From Rhizobiales bacterium 62-47 (GTDB lineage: Bacteria; Pseudomonadota; Alphaproteobacteria; Rhizobiales; Xanthobacteraceae), in assembly GCA_001899255.1 (NCBI GenBank), contig MKVX01000005.1, positions 372,001-436,000 of the forward strand: DNA of 64,000 nucleotides, written 5' to 3'. Positions 1 to 9,436 of the stretch are shown one piece after another. How positions within the stretch are numbered: the first letter of the stretch is position 1; each line of letters opens with the position of its first letter. Position numbers and translations under genes: made by a program. The notes under the pieces are model-generated. The model did no database searches. It was not told the origin of the DNA and saw only the letters and a program-made list of their open reading frames with translations.

Positions 1-1809
1 TCGGCGCGTATGGGCGCGCGCACCGCCCTGGTGACGCACCAATTCGCCACCGTCGGCGCGATGTCCTGCAATCCGGCGATCGGTGGGCTCGGCAAGGGCC
101 ATCTGGTGCGCGAGGTCGATGCGCTGGACGGCCTGATGGGCCGGGTGATCGACCAGGCCGGTATCCAGTTTCGTATGCTCAACCGGCGCAAGGGTCCGGC
201 GGTGCGCGGGCCGCGCGCCCAGGCCGACCGCAAGCTTTATGCCGCCGCGATGCAGGCGGCGATTCGCGACACCGCCAATCTGACGGTCATCGAGGGCGAG
301 GCGGACGAATTGCTTCGCTCGGGCGACCGGGTGACCGGGATCAGGCTTGCCGACGGTGCGGAGATCGGAGCAGGGGCGGTGGTGGTCACGACCGGCACCT
401 TTTTGCGCGGGTTGATTCACCTCGGCGAAAAAAGCTGGCCCGCCGGGCGAGTCGGCGAAGCGCCGGCGCTGGGCCTCTCGAAGTCGTTCGAAGCGGCCGG
501 ATTCACGCTGGGCCGGCTCAAGACCGGCACGCCGGCACGGCTCGACGGCACCACCATCGACTGGGGTGCAGTGGAAATGCAGCCCGGCGACGATCCGCCG
601 GAGCCGTTTTCGGTCCTGACCGACCGCATCACCACGCCGCAGATCCAGTGCGGCATCACTCGCACCACGGCGGCGACCCATGAGGTGATCCGCGCCAACG
701 TGCACCGCTCGCCGATGTATTCCGGCCAGATCACCAGCACCGGGCCGCGCTATTGCCCATCGATCGAGGACAAGATCGTCCGATTCGGTGATCGCGACGG
801 GCATCAGATCTTCCTCGAGCCGGAAGGGCTCGACGACAACACGGTCTATCCCAACGGCATCTCGACCTCGCTGCCGGAAGAGGTGCAGCAGGCCATCGTC
901 GCCTCGATTCCGGGGCTGGAGCGCACCCGGATCATCCGGCCGGGCTATGCCATCGAATACGACCATGTCGATCCGCGCGAGCTGGCGCCGACCTTGCAGA
1001 CCAAACGGTTGCCGGGCCTGTTCCTGGCCGGGCAGATCAACGGCACCACCGGCTATGAAGAAGCCGCGGCGCAGGGGCTGGTGGCCGGGCTGAATGCGGC
1101 GCTGCTGGCCGGGGGCGGGGAGCCGATGGTGTTCGATCGCGCCGACGGCTATCTCGGCGTCATGATCGACGATCTGGTGACGCGCGGCGTCACCGAGCCG
1201 TATCGGATGTTCACCTCGCGGGCGGAATACCGGCTGACCTTGCGCGCCGACAATGCCGATCAGCGGTTGACCGACAAGGGTCTGGCGCTGGGCTGCGTCG
1301 GGACGGAGCGGGCGGCGCGCCATGCCGCCAAGATGGCGGCGCTCGAGGCAGCGAAGACGCTGACGCAATCGCTGTCGGTGACGCCGAACGCAGCGGCGAA
1401 ACATGGCTTGGCCCTCAACCGGGACGGCCATCGCCGCTCGGCCTATGACCTACTGGCCTATCCGGAGATCGGCTGGGCCGATGTCCGCGCGATCTGGCCG
1501 GAGCTGTCGGCCATTGACCCAGCCATCGCCACCCATGTCGAGATCGATGCCAAATATGCCGTCTATCTGAAGCGGCAGGTCGCGGACGTCGAGGCGTTCC
1601 GCCGCGACGAAGGGCTGGTTTTGACCGGAATCGATTATCGGGCGGTGCCGGGACTTTCGAACGAGGCGCGCAACCGGCTGGAGAAAGCGCAGCCTCATAC
1701 GGTGGGGCAGGCGGGGCGGCTGGACGGTCTGACGCCGGCCGCGCTGGGGATTCTGGCCGCCTATCTGCGCCGCGAGGCGCGGCGCAAGGCGTCAGCGGGC
1801 GCGGCCTGA
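1..1809 (+). CDS. mnmG: tRNA uridine-5-carboxymethylaminomethyl modification enzyme MnmG (5' truncated)
   Basis: FAD-dependent subunit of the MnmE-MnmG complex, which modifies the wobble uridine of certain tRNAs in the cytoplasm. The open frame runs in from base 1 (Ser-Ala-Arg before the first Met), so the N-terminus with the first GxGxxG FAD motif, roughly 20-25 residues, lies outside the window. Visible family signatures are [26 protein letters not shown] near the start (shown in part as [11 protein letters not shown]), [12 protein letters not shown] around residue 345, and the C-terminal GidA-associated helical domain with [12 protein letters not shown]. It is followed by a parS site and then rsmG, the classic origin-side gene order. 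Identification is certain; only the true start is missing. Confidence 0.97.
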   Translation, partial: SARMGARTALVTHQFATVGAMSCNPAIGGLGKGHLVREVDALDGLMGRVIDQAGIQFRMLNRRKGPAVRGPRAQADRKLYAAAMQAAIRDTANLTVIEGEADELLRSGDRVTGIRLADGAEIGAGAVVVTTGTFLRGLIHLGEKSWPAGRVGEAPALGLSKSFEAAGFTLGRLKTGTPARLDGTTIDWGAVEMQPGDDPPEPFSVLTDRITTPQIQCGITRTTAATHEVIRANVHRSPMYSGQITSTGPRYCPSIEDKIVRFGDRDGHQIFLEPEGLDDNTVYPNGISTSLPEEVQQAIVASIPGLERTRIIRPGYAIEYDHVDPRELAPTLQTKRLPGLFLAGQINGTTGYEEAAAQGLVAGLNAALLAGGGEPMVFDRADGYLGVMIDDLVTRGVTEPYRMFTSRAEYRLTLRADNADQRLTDKGLALGCVGTERAARHAAKMAALEAAKTLTQSLSVTPNAAAKHGLALNRDGHRRSAYDLLAYPEIGWADVRAIWPELSAIDPAIATHVEIDAKYAVYLKRQVADVEAFRRDEGLVLTGIDYRAVPGLSNEARNRLEKAQPHTVGQAGRLDGLTPAALGILAAYLRREARRKASAGAA

Positions 1810-1811
1810 GC

Positions 1812-1827
1812 TGTTTCACGTGAAACA
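1812..1827. promoter_or_regulatory. parS: parS centromere site (perfect palindrome)
   Basis: The 16-mer TGTTTCACGTGAAACA is a perfect palindrome and an exact match to the bacterial parS consensus bound by ParB. It starts two bases after the mnmG stop codon. The ParA and ParB genes lie 0.9-2.9 kb downstream, so this is expected to be a ParB loading site for chromosome segregation. Confidence 0.95.
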
Positions 1828-1856
1828 GGGGCGGGTGATCCCAAGCGCTGCCTTAC

Positions 1857-1881
1857 CCTCACCCTCGAGGGGAGGGTGAGG
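1857..1881. repeat. Short inverted repeat after mnmG
   Basis: CCTCACCCTC and GAGGGTGAGG form a 10-bp perfect inverted repeat around a 5-base loop. No T-run follows on either strand, so it is not a clear intrinsic terminator. It resembles the CTCTCCC/GGGAGAG type palindrome seen after 56.2 kb. Confidence 0.6.
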
Positions 1882-1982
1882 AACCGCCGCCCGGTCTCGT
1901 GGAAAGGGAAATTGACGTCATCCTAATGTGCGCGCTCTTGCACGCGGCGAAGGATGGGGCCAGAAAACCATCGACCGCTCAT

Positions 1983-2023
1983 CATCCCCGAGGCTCGCCG
2001 AAACCGGCTCGCACCTCGGGATG
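1983..2023. repeat. REP-like palindrome upstream of rsmG
   Basis: An imperfect palindrome with outer arms CATCCCCGAGG and CCTCGGGATG, a variant of the CATCC(T)TCGAG...CTCAGGATG family that recurs through the window. Its position 33 bp before the preferred rsmG ATG argues against the longer rsmG reading frame that would translate through it. Confidence 0.55.
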
Positions 2024-2055
2024 GCGGCCAACACCGATTGGGAAGCAGTTCAACG

Positions 2056-2757
2056 ATGGCGAAGGTCGAACATCAGGTACTGCCGAGCGACCTCACCGCC
2101 GACAAGGCGGTGGCGCTGGCGCTCGCGCCTGTTTCACGTGAAACGGAGGCGCGGCTGGATCGCTACGTGGACCTGCTGCTGCAATGGCAGGCCAAGACCA
2201 ATCTGGTGGCGCCATCGACCCTGCCCCAACTGTGGACTCGTCATATCGCCGATTCGCTTCAACTACTGGCGCTGGCCCCCGATGCCAAACGCTGGACCGA
2301 TTTCGGCAGTGGCGGCGGCTTTCCCGGAATCGTGCTGGCCTGCGTCATGGCCGAACGCGGCGGGCATGTCGATCTGGTCGAGCGCAACGCCAAGAAGGCG
2401 GCGTTCCTGCGCGAGGCCTTGCGGGTGACCGGGGCGCCAGGCACCGTGCATCTGGCGGACATCGGGGATTATGTGGATAGCGTGCAGCACGCGCCGGATT
2501 ACGTCACCGCGCGGGCACTCGCTCCGTTACATATATTGCTCGGGTTCGCATGGCCGTTGATGCAGAAAGGCGCCAAGGTGCTGTTTCTCAAGGGTCAAGA
2601 TGTAGAGTCAGAATTGACGGAAGCTACTAAATATTGGAATATTAAGCCAATTCTCCACCCCAGCCATTCAGGCGGCCAAGGCTGGATCGTGGCGATCGAC
2701 CATCTCGACCCTCGCGGCAAGGGTAATGCTGCAGTGCAATATGGCGTTTCGAAATGA
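2056..2757 (+). CDS. rsmG: 16S rRNA (guanine-527-N7) methyltransferase RsmG
   Basis: SAM-dependent methyltransferase that makes m7G527 in 16S rRNA. The 233-residue product has the SAM-binding motif DFGSGGGFPGIVLA and the RsmG signature VERNAKKAAFLRE, with TARALAPL further on. The ATG at 2056 is preferred over an upstream in-frame start at 1954, because the extension is REP-derived and 2056 is preceded by GGAAG at 2041. The coding sequence contains a parS-like site (2130-2145), read as the peptide PVSRETE. Its TGA overlaps the ATG of parA, so the two are probably translationally coupled. Confidence 0.95.
   Translation: MAKVEHQVLPSDLTADKAVALALAPVSRETEARLDRYVDLLLQWQAKTNLVAPSTLPQLWTRHIADSLQLLALAPDAKRWTDFGSGGGFPGIVLACVMAERGGHVDLVERNAKKAAFLREALRVTGAPGTVHLADIGDYVDSVQHAPDYVTARALAPLHILLGFAWPLMQKGAKVLFLKGQDVESELTEATKYWNIKPILHPSHSGGQGWIVAIDHLDPRGKGNAAVQYGVSK
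2130..2145. promoter_or_regulatory. parS: Second parS site, embedded in the rsmG coding sequence
   Basis: TGTTTCACGTGAAACG matches the parS consensus at 15 of 16 bases. It lies 318 bp from the first parS and inside the rsmG frame, where it encodes part of the peptide PVSRET. A parS site within gidB/rsmG is a familiar arrangement in alphaproteobacteria such as Caulobacter. Confidence 0.9.
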
Positions 2758-3614
2758 CCGTGATTGACGAGACTTTTCAACAAGTTAAGGATGGCAATCC
2801 GCTGCCGCCGGCGCATCCCCGCATCATCTCGCTGGCCAACCAGAAGGGCGGCGTAGGCAAGACCACCACGGCGATCAACCTCGGAACGGCGCTGGCCGCG
2901 ATCGGCGAGCGGGTGCTGATCGTCGATCTCGATCCGCAGGGCAACGCCTCGACCGGACTCGGCATCGACCGCCGCGACCGCAACGCCTCGACCTACGACG
3001 TGCTGACCAACGAGGTGTCGCTGCGCGACGCGGTGGTGCCGACCGCGGTGCCGCGTCTGCACATCGCGCCCTCGACGATGGACCTCTCCGGCCTCGAGCT
3101 TGAACTCGGCACCACGCGCGATCGCGCCTTCCGGCTGCGCAACGCCATCGCCTCGCTCAACACCAATGTCTCGCCGGATGCAGACTACACTTACGTGCTG
3201 ATCGATTGTCCGCCGTCGCTCAATCTCATCACCGTCAACGCCATGGCGGCGTCGGACGCCATTCTCGTGCCACTGCAGTGCGAGTTCTTCGCGCTCGAAG
3301 GTCTGTCGCAATTGTTGCAGACCGTCGAGCAGGTGCGTTCGACGCTCAATCCGAACCTGTCGATCCACGGCATCGTGCTGACCATGTTTGACTCGCGCAA
3401 CAACCTCTCGAACCAGGTCGTCGCCGACGTGCGGCAGTTCATGGGCAAGAAGGTCTACGACACCATGATCCCGCGCAACGTGCGCATTTCCGAAGCGCCG
3501 TCCTACGGCAAGCCGGTGCTGGTCTACGATCTCAAATGCGCCGGCAGCGAAGCCTATTTGCGGCTTGCCACCGAAGTGATCCAGCGCGAGCGTGAGTTGC
3601 GCGCGGCGGGGTGA
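2754..3614 (+). CDS. parA: Chromosome-partitioning ATPase ParA
   Basis: Deviant Walker-type ATPase that forms the gradient on the nucleoid used by ParB-parS complexes to segregate origins. The 286-residue protein carries the deviant Walker A KGGVGKTTTAINL at about residues 31-43, the A' motif VLIVDLDPQGNAS, and the Walker B-like YVLIDCPPSLN. A short N-terminal extension of about 22 residues precedes the ATPase fold, as is usual for alphaproteobacterial chromosomal ParA. Its ATG overlaps the rsmG stop; parB follows after a repeat-containing gap of 182 bp. Confidence 0.97.
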   Translation: MTVIDETFQQVKDGNPLPPAHPRIISLANQKGGVGKTTTAINLGTALAAIGERVLIVDLDPQGNASTGLGIDRRDRNASTYDVLTNEVSLRDAVVPTAVPRLHIAPSTMDLSGLELELGTTRDRAFRLRNAIASLNTNVSPDADYTYVLIDCPPSLNLITVNAMAASDAILVPLQCEFFALEGLSQLLQTVEQVRSTLNPNLSIHGIVLTMFDSRNNLSNQVVADVRQFMGKKVYDTMIPRNVRISEAPSYGKPVLVYDLKCAGSEAYLRLATEVIQRERELRAAG

Positions 3615-3626
3615 AAACTTTTCCGC

Positions 3627-3731
3627 CATCCTTCGAGGCGCGCAAGAAGACGCGCACCTGAGGATGACGGCAACACCATGCAGGGCGTCATCCTGAGGTG
3701 CGAAGGGCGAAGCCCGAGCCTCGAAGGATGA
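3627..3731. repeat. Two REP-type palindromes between parA and parB
   Basis: Two adjacent palindromes. The first runs from CATCCTTCGAGGCGCGC to the CTGAGGATGA arm (3627-3668). The second runs from CATCCTGAGGTGCG to CCTCGAAGGATGA (3689-3731). Both can fold into long hairpins. They separate parA from parB and may affect transcript stability, but no T-run marks a terminator. Confidence 0.8.
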
Positions 3732-3796
3732 ATAAGACAATACGTCTCCGAGCAAATCGAAGTGGAGTATCACGCGTGAATCCAAGGGAGCTGGCG

Positions 3797-4684
3797 ATGG
3801 CCGATGAAGCGCGTTCGCGATTGGGCCGCGGTCTTGCAAGTCTGATCGGCGATGTCGGCGGCGAGGCCGCGCATGTCGAACGGCCGCGCGCGCAGCGCAA
3901 GGTGCCGATCGAATTCATCAAGGCCAATCCGCGCAACCCGCGCCGCGCCTTCTCCGATGCCGAACTCGGCGAGCTTGCGGACTCGATCAAGCAGCACGGC
4001 GTCATCCAGCCGATCGTGGTGCGGCCGGTGAAGGGCGCGCAGGATCGTTTCGAGATCATCGCCGGCGAACGCCGCTGGCGCGCGGCACAGCGCGCCGGTC
4101 TGCATGAAGTGCCGATTGTGCCGGTCGAGGTCAGCGACAGCGACGCGCTCGAAATCGCCATCATCGAAAACGTGCAGCGCGAGAACCTCAACGCACTGGA
4201 AGAGGCGCAAGGCTATCACGCGCTCGCCAACGAATTCAAACATAGTGCTGAAGACGTCGCCAAGCTGGTCGGCAAGAGCCGCAGCCATGTCGCCAACATG
4301 ATGCGCCTGACCAAACTGCCGGACGATGTGCAGGCGCTGATAGCGTCGGGGCAATTGTCGGCGGGGCACGCGCGCGCGTTGATCGGCGTGGCGGATGCAT
4401 CGAGTGCGGCCAAGCGTATCGTCGCCGAAGGCTTGAACGTGCGGCAGGCCGAAGCGCTGGCGCATGAAGAAGGCGTGCCGGAACGCAAGCCGCAGAAGCC
4501 GCGCGCTTCGTCTGCCGCGCCAGCGAAGGATGCCGACACCATCGCGCTGGAGAAGCGCGTCAGCGATGCGCTCGGCCTCAAGGTCAGCCTGACGCATCGC
4601 GATTCCGGCGGCGTCGTGCAGATCCGCTACGGCGATCTCGATCAGCTCGACGAAATCATCCGACGGCTCGAGCGCACGGGTTAG
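3797..4684 (+). CDS. parB: Chromosome-partitioning protein ParB (CTPase, parS-binding)
   Basis: ParB clamps parS DNA and spreads using CTP. The 295-residue protein has the N-terminal ParA-stimulating segment SRLGRGLASLIGDV, the CTP-binding motif GERRWRA at residues 90-96, ENVQRENLNALEEA at 125-138, a helix-turn-helix with VGKSRSHVANMMRLTKLP, and a C-terminal dimerisation domain. The start at 3797 follows AAGGGAG (3784-3790) at good spacing. An upstream in-frame start at 3698 would read through a REP palindrome and is rejected. Two parS sites lie about 1.7-2.0 kb upstream. Confidence 0.97.
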   Translation: MADEARSRLGRGLASLIGDVGGEAAHVERPRAQRKVPIEFIKANPRNPRRAFSDAELGELADSIKQHGVIQPIVVRPVKGAQDRFEIIAGERRWRAAQRAGLHEVPIVPVEVSDSDALEIAIIENVQRENLNALEEAQGYHALANEFKHSAEDVAKLVGKSRSHVANMMRLTKLPDDVQALIASGQLSAGHARALIGVADASSAAKRIVAEGLNVRQAEALAHEEGVPERKPQKPRASSAAPAKDADTIALEKRVSDALGLKVSLTHRDSGGVVQIRYGDLDQLDEIIRRLERTG

Positions 4685-4695
4685 ATCCGTCCGCC

Positions 4696-4951
4696 TCATC
4701 CTGAGGAGCGCACGGCGTGGCCAAGTTTACGCAGGCTGCGCCTGCTATTGCGCGCGTCTCGAAGGATGAGGTGACGGATCGTTTATGGCCTCATGATTTG
4801 AGACGGCGCTGATGCGCCTCCTCACCATGAGGGGTAGGCTCGTCACCCTGAGGTGCGAGGCGCTTTTTACGCCGAGCCTCGAAGGGTGACGGTTGGCACG
4901 AGCGGCCCATCCTTCGAGGCGCGCCAACAAGAGCGCGCACCTCAGGATGAC
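4696..4951. repeat. Cluster of four REP-type palindromes between convergent parB and holA
   Basis: Four palindromes fill the gap between the convergent parB and holA genes. They are 4696-4770 (CTCATCCTGAGGAGCGC to TCTCGAAGGATGAG), about 4789-4833 (CCTCATGATTTGAGACGGC to CACCATGAGGGG), 4841-4891 (CGTCACCCTGAGGTGCG to CCTCGAAGGGTGACG) and 4908-4951 (CATCCTTCGAGGCGCGC to CCTCAGGATGACG). No coding sequence is supported here. Hairpins in a convergent gap could end or protect both transcripts. Confidence 0.8.
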
Positions 4952-4971
4952 GCTGCTTGCGTTGAAAGGCT

Positions 4972-6000
4972 TCAGCCCCGTCGCCGTGCGTTCACCGCGA
5001 TCGCCATCAGCGCACGCTGCGCGATCGCCGCCGCCAGCGCGGCTTGCTTGCGCGAGTCGAGTGCGGCGATAGCAAGCTGGTCGATGACCTGGCGCAGCCG
5101 CGCGGCGTTGAAATTGCGCAGCGCCGTTTCAACCGCATTCTTGCGCGAGAAATGCAGTCGCGGGAAACCGCTTTCGGCCGCCGCCGAAGCCGACGCGCCC
5201 TCGTCCATCGCCAGGCTGGCCTTGTGCAGTTGCGCGGCGTGACGCTGCGCGGCGGCGATGATGACACCGGGATAGGTGCCGGCGGCCATCGCCTTGGCGA
5301 ATTCGCTTTCGACCAGCGCCGCATTGCCGGCGAAGGCGCCGTCGACGATCGGATCGAGCTTGAGATCCGAGGCGTCGGAGATCACCGCCATGATGTCGTC
5401 GAGCGTCACTTCGCGGTTGCCGTGGGCGTACAGCGCCACCTTGCGCAATTCGTTGCGCGACGCCTGGCGGTCGCCGCCGAGCGACGCCATCAGCGTCGCG
5501 CGCGCATCGGCGGCAATGCGCAGATTGGCGACGCGCAATTCGTCGTCGATCAGCTTGGCGAGGTCGCGTTCGGTGTCGGGATAACAGGCAATCGCCACCG
5601 CGCTCTTGGCGCGCTCGCAGGCCTTGCGCAGCGGCGCTTCGGGCCGCAACTCGCCGGCTTCGATGACGACGCGGCAGTCCTTCAGCGGCGAGGTGGTCAG
5701 CGTATCGACGCCGCTGGCGAAATTGCGCGACCCGGCGCGCACGCGAATGGCGCGGCGGCCGCCGAACAGCGGCACCGTCATGGCTTCGTCGACGAGGCGC
5801 GACGGCTCAGCGGCGAGGTCGTCGCCGTCGAGCCGGACCAGGGAGAACGGATCGTTGGGATCGTCGACGGCAGAGGCAATCAGCGCGTCGGCGCGCTCGC
5901 GCACGAGGCCGGCGTCGGGGCCGTATAGCAGCACGATCGGCCGCGCCGGGTCCGGTCTGGCGAGATAGCTGTCGATCTCCCTGCCACGCAGCGCGACCAT
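4972..6000 (-). CDS. holA: DNA polymerase III delta subunit (clamp loader)
   Basis: The delta subunit opens the beta sliding clamp within the clamp-loader complex. The 342-residue product begins MVALRGREIDSYLA and contains VLLYGPDAGLVRERAD, the family's degenerate P-loop region, followed by the typical delta core (ASLGGDRQASRNELRKVALYA) and the C-terminal helical collar. Its length matches the usual 330-345 residues. It lies downstream of lptE on the same strand, as in many alphaproteobacteria, but a palindrome at 6018-6096 sits between them. Confidence 0.93.
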   Translation of the reverse strand: MVALRGREIDSYLARPDPARPIVLLYGPDAGLVRERADALIASAVDDPNDPFSLVRLDGDDLAAEPSRLVDEAMTVPLFGGRRAIRVRAGSRNFASGVDTLTTSPLKDCRVVIEAGELRPEAPLRKACERAKSAVAIACYPDTERDLAKLIDDELRVANLRIAADARATLMASLGGDRQASRNELRKVALYAHGNREVTLDDIMAVISDASDLKLDPIVDGAFAGNAALVESEFAKAMAAGTYPGVIIAAAQRHAAQLHKASLAMDEGASASAAAESGFPRLHFSRKNAVETALRNFNAARLRQVIDQLAIAALDSRKQAALAAAIAQRALMAIAVNARRRG

Positions 6001-6017
6001 GATTAGCCCTCACTTCC

Positions 6018-6096
6018 GTCATTGCGAGGAGCGGAGCGACGAAGCAATCCAGTCATGCATCGTGGCTCTGGATTGCTTCGCTTCGCTCGCAATGAC
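6018..6096. repeat. Palindromic repeat of the 'GTCATTGCGAG...GAAGCAATCC' family
   Basis: A long palindrome with outer arms GTCATTGCGAGGAGCG and CGCTCGCAATGAC, inner arms GAAGCAATCCAG and CTGGATTGCTTC, and a short central loop. It is the first of five copies in the window (others near 37.2, 39.2, 39.9 and 52.0 kb). It sits in the 126-bp gap between lptE and holA. Confidence 0.85.
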
Positions 6097-6126
6097 GAAA
6101 TGCAGATGCGCAAAAAGCCGGACGGC

Positions 6127-6702
6127 TCACATCCCCGAATAGAAATACGACGCCAGCCGGGTCTGGATGTTCTCGGCGATCTCCTGCGCGGCGCGATCCT
6201 CGGCGTCGCGGAAGGCGCGGGCGCGGCCGAAGCGCTGGAACTGGCCGGGAATATCATAGGACACGTTGGAGAACGTGCTGCCGGTCATTACCGATTTGTT
6301 GCTGGCGATCTCGATCAGGTTGTAGGCGGCATCGATGCCGTAATTCTCGATCGAGGGCAGCGCGGTGGTCGGATCGGTCAGCAGCGAGGTCTTGCGCGCG
6401 GTCAGGCGCAGCACCAGCCGATGCGTCGGCGCGGTGCCGGTGGCGGTGCCGTAGAGCTTGAACGCCAGCGCGTTGCGGATCTCGACGCCGAGCCGAGCTT
6501 CGCGCGTGCCAGTGCCGTAATTGAGCGGTGGAACCTCGACGCCGAGCAGCTTCTCGCGCAAAGCCGGGGTTCCGTCGGTGTGCTCGGCATACATCGGCCG
6601 GAAACAACCGGCGGTCAGCGCCGCCAGCATGGCGACGACGGCCAGCCGGCCGGCGATGCGGGTGCGTGCCCGCGCGTTAGCCCACGACCTAGCCGACCAC
6701 AT
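6127..6702 (-). CDS. lptE: LPS-assembly lipoprotein LptE
   Basis: Outer-membrane lipoprotein that plugs the LptD barrel during LPS export. The 191-residue reading from the ATG at 6702 has a basic N-terminus, a hydrophobic stretch [11 protein letters not shown] and a lipobox LTAGC at about residue 33, then the LptE-type domain ([16 protein letters not shown]-like [22 protein letters not shown]). An in-frame start at 6750 would extend deeper into leuS and give a poorer signal peptide. The chosen start overlaps the 3' end of leuS by 14 bases, so leuS and lptE are probably co-transcribed. Alphaproteobacterial LptE is weakly conserved, so position after leuS and before holA adds support. Confidence 0.85.
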   Translation of the reverse strand: MWSARSWANARARTRIAGRLAVVAMLAALTAGCFRPMYAEHTDGTPALREKLLGVEVPPLNYGTGTREARLGVEIRNALAFKLYGTATGTAPTHRLVLRLTARKTSLLTDPTTALPSIENYGIDAAYNLIEIASNKSVMTGSTFSNVSYDIPGQFQRFGRARAFRDAEDRAAQEIAENIQTRLASYFYSGM

Positions 6703-9322
6703 TGACGATCCTCTGCGGTACCACGATGACCTTGCGAACGGGCTTGCCACCCAACGCTTGTATTACCGCATCGAGCGCCAAAGCGGCAGCCTCAATTTCC
6801 GGATTGCCGGCCTGCCGCGGCACGACCACCTCGCCACGCTTCTTGCCGTTGACCTGGACCGGCAGCGTCATGGTGTCCTCGACCAAAAGATCGGTCTCGA
6901 CCTTGGGCCATGACGCTTCCGACACCAGGCCGGGTTGGCCGAGCGCGTGCCAGCATTCTTCAGCCAGATGCGGCATCATCGGGGCGAACAACTGCACCAG
7001 GATCACGGCAGCCTCGCGAATCGCCCAGCTCAGGTCGGGCGCCGGCTGCGTCGTGGAACCGGCGCGGGCGAGGGCGTCGGCGAAGCTGTTGGCGAATTCG
7101 CGGATATGCGCCAGGCAGACGTTGAAGTGCAGCTTCTCGACGCCGGTCGAGACCTTGTCGAGCGCGCCATGCGCCGCCTTGCGCACCGCCAGCGCTTCGG
7201 CGCCGAATGACGCCGGGCGCTCGGCGGGTGCCGCCTTGGCGATGACCGCGGCTTCGCTGGCCAGCCGCCACAGCCGCTGCACGAAACGCGACGCGCCCTG
7301 CACCCGCTCTTCGCTCCAGATCACGTCGCGATCCGGCGGCGAGTCCGACAGCATGAACCAGCGCGCGGTGTCGGCGCCGTAGGTGGCGATGATGTCGTCG
7401 GGATCGACCGTGTTGCGCTTCGACTTCGACATCTTCTCGATCGAGCCGATCTCGACCGGCTCGCCGGTGGTCAGCAATGTCGCGCGGCGCTTCTCGCCAT
7501 CGATCTCAAGCTTGATCTCGGCAGGCGAGGCGAAGGTGCCGTCGGCCTTGCGATAGGTCTCGTGCACCACCATGCCCTGGGTAAACATACCCTTGAACGG
7601 CTCGTCCATGCCGATGTGGCCGGTGGCCTTCATGGCGCGGGTGAAGAAGCGCGAATAGAGCAGATGCAGAATGGCGTGCTCGACGCCGCCGATATACTGG
7701 TCCACCGGCAGCATGCGATCGACCACCGCGCGCGTCGTCGGCGCGGTCTCGTTCCACGGATCGGTGAAGCGCGCGAAGTACCACGACGAATCGACGAAGG
7801 TGTCCATGGTGTCGGTTTCGCGCCGCGCCTCGCCGCCGCATTGCGGGCACTTGATGTGTTTCCATGTCGGATGGTGATCGAGCGCGTTGCCGGGTTTGTC
7901 GAACGAGACGTCGTTCGGCAGCGCCACCGGCAGATCCTGATCCGGCACCGGCACCACGTCGCACTTGGGGCAATGGATCACCGGGATCGGGCAGCCCCAA
8001 TAACGCTGCCGCGAAATACCCCAGTCGCGCAGGCGGAAGTTGACTTGTCGCTCGCCGACCGGCGCATTGCCGCGCAACTCGCTTTCGAGCCGCTTGGCGA
8101 CATCGTCCTTGGCCTGCTCGATGGTCATGCCATCGAGGAAGCGCGAATTGATCATGCGGCCGTCGCCGTCATAGGCGGTGTCGGTGACGACGAAGCTCGC
8201 GGCGTCCTGCCCTTCGGGGCACACCACCGGCGTATTGCCGAGGCCGTATTTGTTGACGAAGTCGAGGTCGCGTTGGTCGTGCGCCGGGCAGCCGAAGATG
8301 GCGCCGGTGCCGTATTCCATCAGGATGAAGTTGGCGACGTAGACAGGCAGCTTCCACGACGGATCGAACGGGTGGACCGCCTTGATGCCGGTGTCGAAGC
8401 CCATCTTCTCGGCGGTGTCGATCTCGGCCTGTGAGGTGCCGCGATGTTTGCACTCGGCGATGAATTCAGCGAGCGCCGGATTGTTTTTCGCTGCTGCGGT
8501 GGCCAGCGGATGGTCCGGCGCGATCGCCATGAACTTGGCGCCGAACAGCGTGTCGGGCCGCGTCGTGAAGATCTTCAGTTCGGACTCGCCGTTGGGCGTC
8601 GTGGCGCTATCCAGCGCGAAGCGGATCAACAGGCCCTCGGAACGGCCGATCCAGTTGCGCTGCATCAGCCGCACCTTGTCCGGCCAGCGATCCAGCGTAT
8701 CGAGCGCTTCAAGCAGTTCCTGCGAGTACTTCGTGATCTTGAAGACCCACTGATTCATCTCGCGCTGCTCGACGACGGCGCCAGAGCGCCAGCCGCGCCC
8801 GTCGATCACCTGCTCGTTGGCCAGCACGGTCATGTCGACCGGGTCCCAGTTGACCTTGCGCTTCTCGCGCTCGGCGAGACCGGCCTTGAGGAAGTCGAGG
8901 AACATCTTCTGCTGGTGCTTGTAGTAGCTCGGATCGCAGGTCGCGATCTCGCGGCTCCAGTCCAGCGACAGCCCCATGGTCTGGAGCTGCTTCTTCATGG
9001 TGGCGATGTTGGCGTAGGTCCATTTCGCCGGATCGGTCTTGTTCTGCATCGCGGCGTTTTCCGCCGGCAGGCCGAAGGCATCCCAGCCCATCGGATGCAG
9101 CACGTTGTAACCCTTGGCGCGCATCGTTCGCGCCACCACGTCGCCCATCGTGTAGTTGCGGACGTGGCCCATGTGGATCCGCCCGGACGGGTAGGGGAAC
9201 ATCTCCAGCACGTAGTATTTCGGACGCGGATCGCTGTTCGACGTCTTGAAGATCGCCTGTTCGTTCCAGATGCGCTGCCAGCGCGGTTCGGACTCGCGGG
9301 CGTTGTAGCGTTCGTTGTTCAT
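6689..9322 (-). CDS. leuS: Leucyl-tRNA synthetase
   Basis: Class I aminoacyl-tRNA synthetase charging tRNA-Leu. The 877-residue protein has the HIGH-type motif HMGH within [16 protein letters not shown], the CP1 editing domain ([20 protein letters not shown]), the zinc-like segment [15 protein letters not shown] with CPQCGG, and the KMSKS loop [10 protein letters not shown]. The C-terminal domain with [14 protein letters not shown] is complete. Length is normal for bacterial LeuRS. It is the first gene of the leuS-lptE-holA string. Confidence 0.98.
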   Translation of the reverse strand: MNNERYNARESEPRWQRIWNEQAIFKTSNSDPRPKYYVLEMFPYPSGRIHMGHVRNYTMGDVVARTMRAKGYNVLHPMGWDAFGLPAENAAMQNKTDPAKWTYANIATMKKQLQTMGLSLDWSREIATCDPSYYKHQQKMFLDFLKAGLAEREKRKVNWDPVDMTVLANEQVIDGRGWRSGAVVEQREMNQWVFKITKYSQELLEALDTLDRWPDKVRLMQRNWIGRSEGLLIRFALDSATTPNGESELKIFTTRPDTLFGAKFMAIAPDHPLATAAAKNNPALAEFIAECKHRGTSQAEIDTAEKMGFDTGIKAVHPFDPSWKLPVYVANFILMEYGTGAIFGCPAHDQRDLDFVNKYGLGNTPVVCPEGQDAASFVVTDTAYDGDGRMINSRFLDGMTIEQAKDDVAKRLESELRGNAPVGERQVNFRLRDWGISRQRYWGCPIPVIHCPKCDVVPVPDQDLPVALPNDVSFDKPGNALDHHPTWKHIKCPQCGGEARRETDTMDTFVDSSWYFARFTDPWNETAPTTRAVVDRMLPVDQYIGGVEHAILHLLYSRFFTRAMKATGHIGMDEPFKGMFTQGMVVHETYRKADGTFASPAEIKLEIDGEKRRATLLTTGEPVEIGSIEKMSKSKRNTVDPDDIIATYGADTARWFMLSDSPPDRDVIWSEERVQGASRFVQRLWRLASEAAVIAKAAPAERPASFGAEALAVRKAAHGALDKVSTGVEKLHFNVCLAHIREFANSFADALARAGSTTQPAPDLSWAIREAAVILVQLFAPMMPHLAEECWHALGQPGLVSEASWPKVETDLLVEDTMTLPVQVNGKKRGEVVVPRQAGNPEIEAAALALDAVIQALGGKPVRKVIVVPQRIVNVVG

Positions 9323-9436
9323 AATGATTGAGAAACTCGGCGCCGGATCAAGGATGCGCCGGACTAGGCCACAAAAGACCGCGCTGGGTCAATGTCTTAA
9401 GCGCAAGCTGCGGTTGCGCCGGCGGGGGCCTTCCGG

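Noticed and set aside
1954-2055. N-terminal extension of RsmG
   Set aside because: It would translate a REP-like palindrome and gives 34 residues unlike the family; the ATG at 2056 has an upstream GGAAG.
2595-3839. 414-codon minus-strand frame across parA
   Set aside because: Overlaps parA fully and reads through a REP palindrome; no family resemblance.
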